A stretch of 64,000 nucleotides of DNA from the NCBI RefSeq assembly GCF_007655135.1, contig NC_045128.1, positions 32,086,811 through 32,150,810 of the forward strand, read 5' to 3'. The notes below the pieces were generated by a model. That model ran no database searches. It saw nothing but the letters and a program-made list of their open reading frames with translations, and was not told where the DNA came from. The translations under genes and the position numbers were made by a program. The first letter of the stretch is position 1. Each line of letters starts with the position of its first letter. Origin of the DNA: Punica granatum. Taxonomy: Eukaryota; Streptophyta; Magnoliopsida; Myrtales; Lythraceae. Below, one piece after another: positions 9,830-20,988 of this stretch.

Positions 9830-12700
9830 CCTGTCAAGATATATAATTGTCGCATAACGTGTATCTTTACTTTCTTTTCATTTTCTACATACATCCCGGG
9901 ATCAAATGTATATCAACAGGTATCGCAATTATAATTAACTAATAAAGAGAGAACTTCTATATTTTTATTTGCTGGAAAACTGGGAAAGAACAGTATTATT
10001 TTTTAATGAAGTTTTGGAGCGATCGAGGATTCGATCCTTTGGGAAAATTATTGGGTCATGTACTGATCCCAGAGGATTATGAACAAATGGTTTTGCTCTG
10101 CAAACTAATCTCCAGCAGGTAATCGGGTGGATATATATGCAAGTGGTCCGATCATGTACTTGTGATTCCCTCCGATCAAAGCACAATCCTGTCACATCAA
10201 AGTGAATATACTTCCAATTATTTCAACATCGATAAATATATAGTGAGGTAATAACGTAATATATAAACCCAACAAGAACAATAATGCAACTTCTTCCGGG
10301 TGGGAGGATTATTAGTGTACAATAATTGTTTCATGTAAATCCCGGAAAAAGTGAATGCAATTAGTAAAGAGTGCTCTTTTGCTAACAATTCATTTAAAAG
10401 GTCACATAATAATAGGTAATATAAGAAGCCAAAGTTTTAAAATGAGATTGGAACTGAGTAAACATAGTGCATGGATCTAAATTAAACTATGTAAAAGAAT
10501 CGCTCTGCGTGCAAAAAAAACCAAGGGCCCGTGGTGGCGAGTAGAAGTGCCAACCCCTACTAGTGCAGGTGGGCAATGTTATTATTATTATTTATTTAAA
10601 TTTATTTTTGCCCTCAATTATTCTTCTGCTTTAAAAATGAACATGTCTTATCATTTTGTGTTTATATTAAGAGCACGGTTGTTTCGTTGTAAAATTCGGA
10701 TTATTCTAACAAACTAAACTTTCCATGGCATAGTATGAGGTTTCGGTCTAAAATAAATTGTTGTAAACTTTGAGTTAAAATTTTACGATCCGGTTAGTAA
10801 AATCTTTACAATCGAAACAACTTGGTGTTCTTAGATTGTTACAATACCATTGACCCTACACTTTATTCTTTTAAAAAAATTAGTCGCGTATTATATCATT
10901 ACTTACATATATACCAAACACAATGTATTATAATTTGACCAAATCCTAGGAAAAAAAATCCATGATTAGATTTTTCTTATAATTCTTCACATTCTCTATA
11001 ATCTTAAAGTTAATACCAATGTTATCATAACCGGACCGCATGTCGAATTGATCGAGACTTGGATTCAGGGTTTTTTAGGTTGAACATGGGTTCGATGGAT
11101 CGGACCGCAGGTTCAATTATAAATTAGATTATATTTATATTACAAAAAAAATCAATGCTAAACAAACGACAACTCTAAGAAATATAAAAAATACATTCAT
11201 GCAACGCTTCTCTCTCTAAAATAATTATTAGATGCCTTATAAACGCTTAAAAGTTGAGAAAATAGATCAAGTAATAGCTTCCTTGGTTAAGGAGTAAGTT
11301 GTTATGTTAGTGGATAATAGGAGGTCCCATGATTAAGTCCTTCCTCCAACATATTTATTTGGTACCTCATTATAAAATAAAAGCAAACATATAACTCATT
11401 AAACTGTTCAGTTCAAAAAGATTTTGCTTAAAATCGAACGGTTTCGTGGGTTCAACGGCTCAACCTTGCATATTGGATCTTTACACAGACCGGATCGGTG
11501 AGTGTGCCAGTCCCCAATCGAACTAGCCCGTCTGATCCAGTTTTGAAAACAGTGATTCATACCCGAACCAAATGACATAAAATAAAATTTTCTCTCTTTT
11601 CTTTTCTCTATCTCACATCCAACCCCTCTCATCAGTTTTTTCTCATGGTTTTTTATTTTCTTCATAAGGTTTTTTTTTGGGTGGAAATTTTCTTCGTAAG
11701 TTTCAACGATAAATCCCCATTTCTATAAATTGATAAATGTCATTTTGTAACACAGTCGATTGTATGGTAAGGTTTAAATTTTGTCGAGCAATTTCAATTT
11801 GCGTCCTATTTTTATTTTTCTCGCATTCCTTTTTGGCTCCATCCTTTAAATCTTTTTATCAAGTCTGCCTTTTATATTTACTCCTTTTCTAAAAATTTAC
11901 CAGTTTTTATTAGTGTCTACAATCACTGAAATTCTTTCTTATATTCAATTTTATTCCAACATGACCTTATATGGTATGAATAAATGGGAATCATATCATA
12001 AATTTAAATAATTGTAGCAAACATAAGTTTGACTTTTTCGAGCTTACAAAGATATATCTAAATTTTTGGGAGAATTTTGCAAAAACTTGATAGTAAGAGT
12101 TGAAAAGATTAAATAAAGATGAATAATGGAAGACCAACGTGATAGAATTCAAAGCTTTTATTACGGAAGCCCTTGGGAACAAAAGATAACTGACAAATAG
12201 ATTTTGTTCCATATTAAGATGTATATTCTTGATTTATCATTTCGGTTTAATATTCATTTAGCATGTCAATTTTGTAATTAATATATGTCCTATTTACAAT
12301 ACAATTTTTTGAATAGCAGGAAGGCACGATGACCTTCCTTAGTTATTGAGGACATCTATGGAATGATAGGTAAATATTAAGCATGTATTCAAGGAGAATT
12401 GAAGGCCCAAAATGAAAGAAGATAAAGGATTATCACTTGTTTTCAAATATAAGGAAAGAGAAATAAAACGAAGGAAGGAAAAAGGGAACACGGGACAATT
12501 CATGATCTTAATTTTTAGTGAGACCACAGTTCTCAATCTATTGATCGATTGAGATTTATTTTGTACAGGTGCCGGTTTGACTATGACCATATATGAGACA
12601 TTTCTCAATAAATTTCGAATCCTTCCATTTCAGATAAAGTGCAACTATTAAAGAATCACTTTGTTACTAAATCACATTTTCAGATTAAAATGCGGTTTTA
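9830..12700. other. intergenic, no recognised gene
   Basis: The first part (to about 9960) is a 3' flank shared with the second S1-like copy, including the phrase AACGTGTATCTTTACTTTC. The rest holds short open frames without recognisable domains. A weakly SINE-like segment near 11270-11400 (CTTCCTTGGTTAAGGAG, then GGTCCCATGATTAAGTCC) was seen. Nothing else could be supported. Confidence 0.5.
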
Positions 12701-12715
12701 ATGGACCCCAAATAT

Positions 12716-13060
12716 CACTGTCCGAGTCCACGGCATTTAGGAAAAGAAATATCCTGCGTGGAATGTCGAATGGAAAGCTTTACGATTAATTTGAGAGTTG
12801 AAAAAGATATTTAGTGTTATGACGAGCCCACATATGCATATTGATGACTATTAACACTATAATATTCTCCCAAGTTAGTAAAATATATTCCGCTAAATTA
12901 TAAATTATATTGCAAAGTCAGATTTCGATTAATTAATCACATTATTTATCATCGTCATTTCTTATTCTTATTTGCCACTCCTTTGATTGTAACGGTTACT
13001 TTGGGCTCGATGTTGCATAATGAATATACTTTCTTTTTTAATGAAAGCATAATGTATATG
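12716..13060. repeat. duplicated upstream flank of S1-like copy 2
   Basis: This matches 16265-16580. Both share CACTGTCCGAGT, then CACGGCATTTA, a block TTTAGTGTTATGAC, then ACATATGCATATTGATGACT, ATTAACACTATAATA, and GCAAAGTCAGATTTCGATTA. The segment lies about 500-750 bp upstream of the second S1-like gene, so the duplication covered its promoter side. Confidence 0.85.
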
Positions 13061-13180
13061 TATCAAGATAAATTTTTGTATTACGAGAACAATCATAAGT
13101 TTTTTTCTAATTCTGAAGTGGATCCACACATGGGCTCTCGTTGAGCCCCAGCAGCCAAACAACTCGAGAGTTCCACACCA

Positions 13181-13187
13181 CCCCCCC

Positions 13188-13218
<31 letters not shown>

Positions 13219-13222
13219 AAAA
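13181..13222. repeat. poly(C)28 next to poly(A)14
   Basis: A run of 28 C is followed at once by 14 A. Long C homopolymers are rare in plant DNA and are error-prone in both replication and sequencing, so the exact length is uncertain. The reverse strand reads as a chance glycine-rich open frame. Confidence 0.9.
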
Positions 13223-13474
13223 CTATCACCTTGTGGTCATCGTACGCTTTTTTGTTTTGAATTGTAAAGCTCAAAATCTAATTTCGCATGTACGAGGAGA
13301 TGTACATCTGCCTGTAATAGGTCGCCGCAACCTATCTATTCCAACAAAATGTGGCCAAGAACACGCCCCGACTGCTAACTAATTTAATGTTTCCAGACAA
13401 CCTATGTACGTGTGCGCCCAAATATAACCAATCCCTCTACTATAAAACGATAATGTAAGTCGAAAAGATTAACA

Positions 13475-13906
13475 AATGGAAAGGGAAGAAGAAAGAAGAG
13501 GAGGGGGGGTGGGGGGGAAGGAAGCTCAATTGCCTCCATTCAAAACCAATATCTTACTATTGGTAGCCTTGTCCATGTTGGGTGGAAGAATAAGGTGCAT
13601 GTCAAACTCATAAACGAATTGCAGGATCAAGTCAACATGACGGTCCACTGCAGATCACAGGAGGGTGACCTCGGGGCTCAGGTGATCCCTCCAAAGGGGT
13701 CTTATCAGTTCGGTGGAATCAGGGACAACACGTTGTTCTGGTGCAAGCTGGAGTGGTCAAATGAGTCTCATAGTTTCGACGCATACAGGTGCAGTCGGGA
13801 CGCCTCCCAGTCCTCCAATAATACCTGAAGCATAACATTGGCCCGGCCCTGCCGATACAATGCCAAGACTACTGTGATTGACTTCTGTCGCTGGTGGAAG
13901 AAGTAG
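13475..13906 (+). pseudogene. self-incompatibility S1-like gene, frameshifted and truncated (copy 2)
   Basis: This is the paralogue of the S1-like sequence at 9.35 kb. The mature domain is open from about 13595 (HVKLINELQDQVNMTVHCRS, then LFWCKLEW and a CSRD block). It is cut by TGA at 13826-13828, where copy 1 has a TGG tryptophan codon. Reading on in the same frame gives the family's end, PCRYNA then a tail CRWWKK and a TAG at 13904-13906. The signal-peptide-like stretch upstream (ILLLVALSMLGG, about 13550-13586) is in another frame, so a small indel separates it from the mature part. An ATG at 13475 is in frame with that hydrophobic stretch but gives a long charged leader, so the true start is unclear. 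Two independent lesions make a pseudogene likely. Confidence 0.82.
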
Positions 13907-14099
13907 GACTAACATATCTCTTTTATGTTTTCGGCAAGAATATCCCCAAAAAAAATGATCCTGTCAAGCTAATTGCCGTAACGTGTATCTTTACTTTCTT
14001 TTCAGTTTCTCCATCGGGAGCTGAAATGTATAGACATGTATTGCAGCTATAATAAACTAATAAAAAGAAAAATCTCTATTATCTTTTTCGTGTAAAGAG

Positions 14100-16260
14100 T
14101 GCAATTTAAGTGCGACTCTGTTCGGGCTTCAACCCTGTATCTCTCCAAAAAAAAAAATGTGCCTTTGGTTGAGGAAATACTTCTCGGACATATGTATTTG
14201 TTTTCTGGGAAAGTGGCAAAAAAGTTTTAAACATGGCCCCGCTTTAGCTGGAAACTCTGTACAGCCCGACATATGATTTTTGCAGCTCCTGAATAAGGGT
14301 GAGACTTAGGACACAAATCGCAATGCCCTCCAAACTATACACTAACACGTAATTGGCCGGATCCATGGTCCAGACATACTTATTACATCGAGCTGTTCTC
14401 CTATCGAGTAATCCACCATTCTATCTTGCCGATTAATACAGTTCAAGTTATTCTAACTTCAGGCTGGTCTGCATAAGATGCCGAGAAAGGAGTCTCCCAG
14501 TATACGTTGGTCGATCGTCTTGGAAATATATATTAGTGCGGCGTAGAACCACCTCCAATTTCCTGGTGAGACCTTTTCCAATTTCCCATCTCCATTTGAT
14601 TTTTGAGCTGATGGGCCGAGATCCTGAAATGCTCCAAAGGCCCATTGGGCTTGCTATTGGGCTGCGTTTTGGTATATCCAGATTATCTCCCCGGTACAAA
14701 TTAAATTTAGACTATATATATATAAGTAACCAAGTAGATTGGGTTATCTATATTTATATAAAAAAAAATTAGAGAAGGGGTTTATTGGGATAACAATTGT
14801 TTAGTAGAATAAGATCAAAAATTAATAACTATTAATAAGAAGGAAATTGAGAATAAATTAGTATATTAATATTATATTTAACTAGGCGTATGCCTGCGCC
14901 AAGCATAATAATATAAAAGTATGATATCCATTGCAGTCAACCATCTAATAACTAATATAATGAGCATGAGCATGTATAAAGTCTTAAAGAAAACGAAATG
15001 CAAGTCCATAAACATAAAAGAAAGTACTATTGAACTCAAAAGTACAAAATCAGATTTTAAATTTTCCTTTTCAAATATTATTGTAAATAATTTTTATAAA
15101 TATTGCATATATTATATATCCATTAGTAAGTAAAAATATAACGTTACTGATTTCGGTTGGGCCAAGGACCGCCCGGTTTTCCAGCTCGGTCTTTTGAAAA
15201 TAAAAAACCACCAAAAAGCATTTGAGTGTTCGAAACTTCGGGTTCTTATTGGGTCTGGGAGGGTCGATTTTTTATTTTTTAAGTTTTAGGTGTTTCACTT
15301 ACACTTGTAATGCACGTAAATGAGAAGAATTGTCAATACGTGAGCGCATAAGAATGATAAGAGGAATGATGAAAATATTGATAATTGAATACGAGTAAGT
15401 CGAAAAAGACAAATAATATATATTTAAAAGATTTTACAGCCTGACAACTTTTATATATTATAATAATTACCCATTACTCAATCTTTCTCTATTAACTTCC
15501 CGACTTTTCTCTCTTTCTCCTGCTTTATCCCTCCTCTCTCTCTCTTTTCCACCGTGGCTCTATTCTTTTCTCCGACCATTCCTTTTTTATGATTAATTTA
15601 TTATTTAAATTAAAATACAAAAATAATAATAATATATACACTTTTATATGATGAAATATAATTATCATTTGTACAGATTACAAAAGAACATAAAAAATTA
15701 TATCAAACTGCACGTATACATATTAGGAGATAATTGGGATTATTTTATCTCTAAATAAATATTATAGCATAGTGGAATTAATTGTAAGCAATGGCAATCT
15801 CAAAGTAGTTTCTTTTTTTTTCTTCTTTTTTCTTTTTCTTTTGTTAGATTAGATGACTTCATTATACCAGTGGTATTATAAATACACGTACGTCCATTGA
15901 ATGATGCAGATAGGTATCAACGAAGATAATTATTCATATTGATAATGAAATCAATTAATCACCAGCTTTACGCTGAATATTAATATAACAAAAATAATGC
16001 AAAAAATTTAACTTTCTAATAAGTGGTTTTTTAGATACTTACAAAAATAAAATAAATGTTTGCCAGTAAAACAGAAGTCAATATTGTTCTTTCTCATTGG
16101 TTTAATTAATTGGAAGTGTTTTTTTTTTGGCTGAATAATTGCAAGTTTTGTTATGTTCTTGTCAAACTATTATACTGGATTATGTATATGCAAGGGAAAT
16201 CCAAGGCAAATAAAAGAAAAACAAAACGTGGCAATACGTGGTCTTAATGAACCGCATGCG
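14100..16260. other. intergenic, no recognised gene
   Basis: After the duplicated 3' flank of the second S1-like copy (to about 14090) the DNA becomes AT-rich. Open frames at 14448-14772 and 14921-15133 have no recognisable domain. A pyrimidine-rich patch lies at 15480-15560. Confidence 0.5.
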
Positions 16261-16264
16261 AATA

Positions 16265-16580
16265 TGATCACTGTCCGAGTTCACGGCATTTACAACAGTA
16301 GATTAATTAATTTGAGATTTGAAAAATGATATTTAGTGTTATGACAAGCCACATATGCATATTGATGACTATTAACACTATAATAGTCTCCTTCATTAGT
16401 TAAAAATATATTTCACTAAATGAAAAATTATTGCAAAGTCAGATTTCGATTAATTAATCACATTATCTCTTGTCATCATATTTTGTTCTCACTTCCCAAT
16501 TGTGACTATTACCAACAGCTCAATGTTAATTGATACGTGTTCATACAAGTTAATGTTTCACGAGATATACTTTTTTTCTC
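16265..16580. repeat. second copy of S1-like upstream flank, gene missing
   Basis: This is the partner of 12716-13060. Similarity fades after about 16580, and no S1-like coding sequence follows in the next 1.7 kb. It may mark a third duplication unit that has lost its gene, or a duplication that covered only the flank. Confidence 0.8.
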
Positions 16581-16599
16581 GTGATCCTAAAATTTTGCC

Positions 16600-18120
16600 C
16601 CGTTCTCAATACTTTTTTGACTAATTTATTGTGCTTCTCAATATTATTTTGATGCAGTCATTCTAGTTTCTAGTCAAAATTCCGCCGAACAAAGGTAACT
16701 TTCCTCCTGATAAATATGTGAGTTGAGCTTGATTTGGTGCCATCTATAAACAAAGACTAGCTAATCATTGTAAAGCCTTAAGAAAGTCAAATTAGTTGCC
16801 GTCCCGTGTACATTTCATGGGATTTTTAAAACTAATTAGTTAATTCTCAATTATCTTAAATTAAATCAACGATATCTTAAATAGACAATACAAAGGAAAA
16901 GCTTTTTTTCCGAAAAAGAACTCTGAAGTGAATTATTAAGAAAAGATGACTGATAATCAATATTTATCACACAAAAAAAAAAAGATGACTCATACTTCAA
17001 GCAGAGTATAATAATTAACACTATAATAGGGGTATTTGACTTACTTATTGGAGAAAAGAGATTAGGAGTTGTTATTTTATATATTTATTTATTTATAATT
17101 AACTTTTTTGGCTCGTCCTATTGCAGAGTGTTTTCTGAGTCTGATACACGTAAACTTGACATCTACAGGCCACCTAAATCCACAAATTCTTTGCAGAGAA
17201 AGAGAGATTATAATTCCATGAAGAGATCATCTCTAGCAAATCGTTTCTTCAAATAAATTTTCCTTAGGGTATACTGGACTAGTTTCTTATCCAAAAATTA
17301 TAATTGAAACAAAATAACCCTAAAAGACATTTATTTTTTTTCTTATCAAAAAATTATAATTAATTTTCCAGGCTTCGCCCCGTCATTTATCCAGAAAAAA
17401 AATCACATTTTTTTAAATTTTAGTTATTAACCAACATAGGTTGGTTGGGGTTGTTTCTTTCTTGTCCTCTTATATAATAAAATCTCGAATTCGAGTTATG
17501 TTAATGAAAAAAAAATTCACAATTGGAAGAATTTTACTCTTAGCAGACCGACCTGTCACGAATCTAAATTATCGAGACCCGTCAGACTTCTAAATACTTA
17601 CTAGTTCACACCAAAAAAGCAAAAAAAAAAAATCAGTTTACAAATCTTATTGAACCTTTATCGAGTTCTTATCATTTGTTTTCCGCTAAATAAATGCTTC
17701 ATTACTGAGAAGAGCACATTAGAGTGCAAGCCGTCAAGTACATCGAGATTGGATCTTCATGCATCCTTCAATATTATCTATTTTAAGAACATTGGAAATT
17801 TTATGGCTCGACCAGAAAGAAAATGAAGGTTCTTATTTATCATAAACTTAACTGAAATCTCCGATCCGTCGTCTCCCAAACTCGCCAAAGCATTCCAACA
17901 TTTGACTAATCATCGAACCGATTTATCTCTAAATCTCAAGCTAACTTCGCGGATGTGCGTGCTGTTGACCGACTAACTCCTGATACTTCTCCTGTTCACT
18001 CTCGCAAAATATGCTAAATTGCACGATATAATCTTAGTATTTAAAAGTCCAATCGGTCACAATTAAAACCAATTCGAATCGGATCATACACTAAAGGTAA
18101 GGTACACTACCTAGATTTTC
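16600..18120. other. intergenic, no recognised gene apart from a SINE
   Basis: AT-rich DNA with no convincing open frame. A diverged copy of the main SINE lies at 17429-17620. Upstream of the RTFL/DVL gene (17.7-18.1 kb) the composition becomes more balanced, but I recognise no specific promoter element before about 18150. Confidence 0.5.
17429..17620 (+). repeat. diverged SINE copy (main family)
   Basis: The head ACCAACATAGGTTGGTTGG, the B-box region TCTCGAATTCGAGTTATG, the block AAAAATTCACAATTGGAAGA, the block CTTAGCAGACCGACC and the tail AGTTCACACCAAAAAAGC follow the order of the main SINE. Many substitutions show that it is old. No target duplication was identified. Confidence 0.65.
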
Positions 18121-18150
18121 TATTTTTTCTGATGAAGAGTGGGAAAGACA

Positions 18151-18180
18151 ATTGGCTCTCTCTCCATAAATAAATCAGCA
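18151..18180 (+). promoter_or_regulatory. possible core promoter of the RTFL/DVL gene
   Basis: An inverted CCAAT core (ATTGG, 18151-18155) and a TATA-like CATAAATAAAT (18165-18175) lie about 165 bp upstream of the ATG at 18333. This suits a short leader. The assignment is from motif and spacing only. Confidence 0.35.
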
Positions 18181-18332
18181 CCAGGTCACCACTTCTTTAC
18201 TCCCATTTACTACCCAACGATAGCCCCACTTGCCTTCCTCCTCTCTTCCCTTCTCTGATCACTTCTCTTCCTCTCTTCTGTTCTTTGTATCAATAGAATC
18301 TCCTGCTTCTTCCCCACCACCTGAACTTTTTA

Positions 18333-18569
18333 ATGGCCTCAATAGTATCAATAGCCCCGGCAGGCCCTACTCCTCCCTTCAGGACATCGACCGCCCAATT
18401 CATTCCGGCCAGTCCCGCCCCGATGAAGAGGAAGAACTTCTGGGCGCAGAGGAGGTGTTCTTTCACCCGGAAGTGTGCCAGGTTGGTGAAGAAGCAGAGG
18501 GCAAGGTTTTACATCATGAGGCGCTGCGTGATCATGCTGATATGTTGGCGCGATTACGGGGATTCTTGA
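18333..18569 (+). CDS. ROTUNDIFOLIA-like/DEVIL small polypeptide
   Basis: This encodes a 78-residue member of the RTFL/DVL family of plant small polypeptides, which act at the plasma membrane and, when overexpressed in Arabidopsis, change cell proliferation and organ shape. The frame is intact and intronless, from ATG at 18333 to TGA at 18569. The N-terminal 30 residues are proline/alanine-rich and variable, as usual. The conserved RTF domain fills about residues 43-73, with KCARLVKKQRARFYIMRR followed by CVIMLICWRD, including the hydrophobic-basic pattern and the CW pair typical of the family. The start is the first ATG in frame and gives a normal length. Another plus-strand frame (18230-18610) overlaps it but opens at a TTG and lacks family features. 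Confidence 0.92.
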   Translation: MASIVSIAPAGPTPPFRTSTAQFIPASPAPMKRKNFWAQRRCSFTRKCARLVKKQRARFYIMRRCVIMLICWRDYGDS

Positions 18570-18619
18570 TTCTTCCCGGTCCGGTCTATCCGACTTTTGA
18601 GAGTATTTGATACGGAATT

Positions 18620-19580
18620 GCATTCACAGCGGACGTGAAAAACTTGACAGACAAAAATGACCTCAATTTTTTCCTTTTCAAATACTCTCTCCTTGATGAA
18701 AGTCATATGTATGGTTTGGAGGGAGATCTTCAATACGGTTTGCCGGATCGAACGAGACTTCTCCTGATACAGTTTTGAGATGCTTATGAGAAGGAGGAAG
18801 AAGAGCACGAGGATTAACCGATCGCTCACCCTGTTTCAGATGAATCACGTAAGAATCGAGTTGTTGATGCAGAGGGACGACACACAGCTGTAAATACAGA
18901 TGCAATTTCTTGTTCTTGTTCTTGTTCTTGATATTGTCTTTAGATTTTGTCGGGATGTGATCTGGTCCTCAACTGGATTTGTCTTTGGCTCCCACTGGTA
19001 CTATGAGAAATCCAAAGTCTGATCACTGTAAAGAAAGTGATCAATTATGGTTTCAAAGCACAAAAATTCACGTCATGCGTTCCATATTTAATCGAAGAGT
19101 TCGAGTCTCTTACTCCAGCAATCGAAAACGTTGAAGTATTCGTACTCTGACATTTCTGTTCTTTCCATGAGGACCCAGATTAAGGTGTTGGCCCGACGAA
19201 ATCGAGGCGAAGCATGTTCCGTTTCGGCACTAGAAACTTAGGCTGTAGGCTTATAGGATACAACCACACTGTGAAACTACCGCTTGCTATCGATCACGGA
19301 GGAACTCGATGCAGTCTATGGTAGCCTGGGACTGTCCTTGGACTTTGCAACGTGATGCAAGTTTCATCACCCGATCCGCACCTACAGTAACCAAAATTTA
19401 TGATTTTATTATTATTTATTACGACATATAATTAAATAAACAGCTAGCATAAATTAATATATAATTGCTGAGAAGTAATATATATATGTTAAGATGGAAC
19501 AACGTGCGGGAGATACTTCTGTTCAAAGTTTGGGTTTTTTTTCTTTTTTGCCAATTCAAAGTTTGGGATTGAAATTATTA
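18620..19580. other. 3' flank of the RTFL/DVL gene, no further gene
   Basis: The first few hundred bases are probably the 3' untranslated region. Minus-strand open frames at 18348-18905 overlap the gene and its flank and show no known domain. GTTCTT repeats lie near 18910-18930. Nothing else was recognised up to the SINE fragment at 19.6 kb. Confidence 0.45.
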
Positions 19581-19588
19581 ATTCGATG

Positions 19589-19725
19589 TTTGTTTCTCTT
19601 AAATATGGTCTCAGGTTCAAGTTTTGTGAATGAAGAAAATTCACATTGTAAAAACTTTACTCATTAGTGCACCAACCTAACTCAAAATAGTCAGGACTAA
19701 TTGTGCTTCAAGATATCACTTTGGG
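19589..19725 (+). repeat. 5'-truncated SINE fragment (main family)
   Basis: The segment runs from GTTTCTCTTAAATATGGTC through AGGTTCAAGTTTTGTGAATG and AAAATTCACATTGTA to CTCATTAGTGCACCAACC and a weak tail. It matches the middle and 3' half of the main SINE and lacks the A-box head. Confidence 0.55.
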
Positions 19726-19927
19726 AAAAAAAATAATTCGGGATTGAAATTTTTTACCAAAAGTTCGGGATCGAAATTGAATATACTAGATGGGGGGCAG
19801 TTCAAGCAACATTTTCTGGCTATTGACGAAATAATCCTCTAATTGTTTGGCTTTTTTTGTTTTTGGTGCAATATTAAATTGAAAAAAAAGGGAATTAAAT
19901 AGTCGGATTGTTTAAAGTTTAAACCTA

Positions 19928-20125
19928 AGGGTCTCTTTGAAATGTAAGAGTGATTTTAGAATCGCGATTTTGATTTTGATTTTGATTTTGATTTTGATTG
20001 TGGAAAAAGACAAATGAGATAGTATTATAAATTTGACTTGGGAAACGTGTATTTTTGTTATGTAGTGTGTTGAGTTAAAATCAAAATTATGATTCTAAAA
20101 TTAGTTTAACAATTCAAACGGGGTG
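19928..20125. repeat. MITE with internal GATTTT repeats (copy A)
   Basis: About 200 bp with imperfect terminal inverted repeats (GGGTCTCTTTGAAATG against the complement of CAATTCAAACGGGGTG) and an internal run of ATTTTG repeats. The same internal words (TTTGACTTGGGAAACGTG, then ATGTAGTGTGTTGAGTT) appear inverted in the copy at 56.1 kb, which proves a dispersed element. Confidence 0.75.
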
Positions 20126-20149
20126 TAAATATTTCTGTTAAATCGTGGC

Positions 20150-20324
20150 AGACCATCAAGTTTTTTTTTCTCTCGATGGTGTCCAGTGCCGTAGTAACCG
20201 ACTAGTTCATCGGGTGGTGTATTGTACGGTTTGGGGCCCGCCATTAAACCCTAGATGTCGATTCCCGTGAGAATCGAACCATGGACCTTGCCTACTGCTT
20301 ATTATCAGCTTACCAGCGGATCTG
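20150..20324 (-). repeat. second-type tRNA-derived SINE
   Basis: Read on the minus strand it starts near ACAGATCCGCTGGTAAGC, has a B-box-like GGTTCGATTCTC (about 20269-20280), and ends in a run of A (complement of the T tract at 20161-20169). This is the plan of a tRNA-derived SINE, with a sequence unlike the main family. It ends beside a Tourist-like MITE. Confidence 0.5.
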
Positions 20325-20327
20325 TTA

Positions 20328-20617
20328 GGGCGTGTTTGGTTTTTAAAAAATTTTCAATTCTACTCGACTCAACTTTACTTATCTTCAATTCAATAACACA
20401 ATCATTATTTTTAAAATTTTAAAAAAAAAATTTAACCATTCAATTCAATTTTTAATATTAAATTCTCTCATTACTTTTTTCACAATTCAACAACACAATC
20501 ATTACTTTCTCTCAACTATTCATTACATTTTTACACTTTTTCTCATAATTCAACAATACGATCATTACAAACCAATTAAAATCAAAACTCCACTCAACTC
20601 AAAAATCAAAGACATTC
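20328..20617. repeat. Tourist-like MITE, TTA target duplication
   Basis: The element begins GGGCGTGTTTGGTTTTT and ends with the inverse-complement-like AAAAATCAAAGACATTC. It is flanked by TTA at 20325-20327 and 20618-20620, as expected for PIF/Harbinger-derived Tourist elements. The interior is AT-rich with repeats of ATTCAACAACACAATCATTA. Relatives with the same words lie at 26.75 and 50.47 kb. A SINE dimer is inserted at its right edge. Confidence 0.7.
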
Positions 20618-20628
20618 TTAGTGTTCTA

Positions 20629-20988
20629 CCAACGTGGGTTGGTTCAAGCGGTTCGGCGCTTGTTCCGCTTAAGCAAGGTCTCGAGTTCGAGTCTTTGTGA
20701 ATGCAGAAAATTCACGCTAGGAGAGCTTTACCCCTTAGTGGGCCGACCCGGCTCGACTGGATTAGTCGGGGCCCAATTAGGCTTCCGGATACCATGATTT
20801 ATTTTACCAACGTGGGTTGGTTCAAGCGGTTCGGCGCTTGTTCCGCTTAAGCAATGTCTCGAGTTCGAGTCTTTGTGAATGTAGAAAATTCACGCTGGGA
20901 GAGTTTTACCCCTTAGTGGGCCGACCCAGCTCGACTGGATTAGTCGGGGCCCAATTAGGCTTCCGAATACCAGGATTCAGACCGAAAA
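20629..20988 (+). mobile_element. dimeric SINE (two head-to-tail units) with 21-bp target duplication
   Basis: Two nearly identical SINE units, starting about 20629 and 20807 (period about 178 bp), are joined by a short ATTTATTTTA linker. Each has the A-box TGGTTCAAGCGG, the B-box-like GAGTTCGAGTC, AAAATTCACGCT, CCCCTTAGTGGGCCGACCC and the 3' part CCCAATTAGGCTTCC. Only the second unit carries the A-rich end CCGAAAAAAAG. The pair is bracketed by one perfect duplication of 21 bp (20608-20628 and 20989-21009, containing GACATTCTTAGTGTTCTA). No duplication separates the two units, so the dimer was inserted as one piece. Confidence 0.88.

Noticed and set aside
12968..13210. glycine-rich minus-strand frame
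   Set aside because: The Gly run is the poly(C) tract; the rest has no resemblance to a gene.
18230..18610. 126-codon frame over the RTFL/DVL gene
   Set aside because: It starts at TTG, has no domain, and the overlapping ATG frame encodes the conserved RTF domain.
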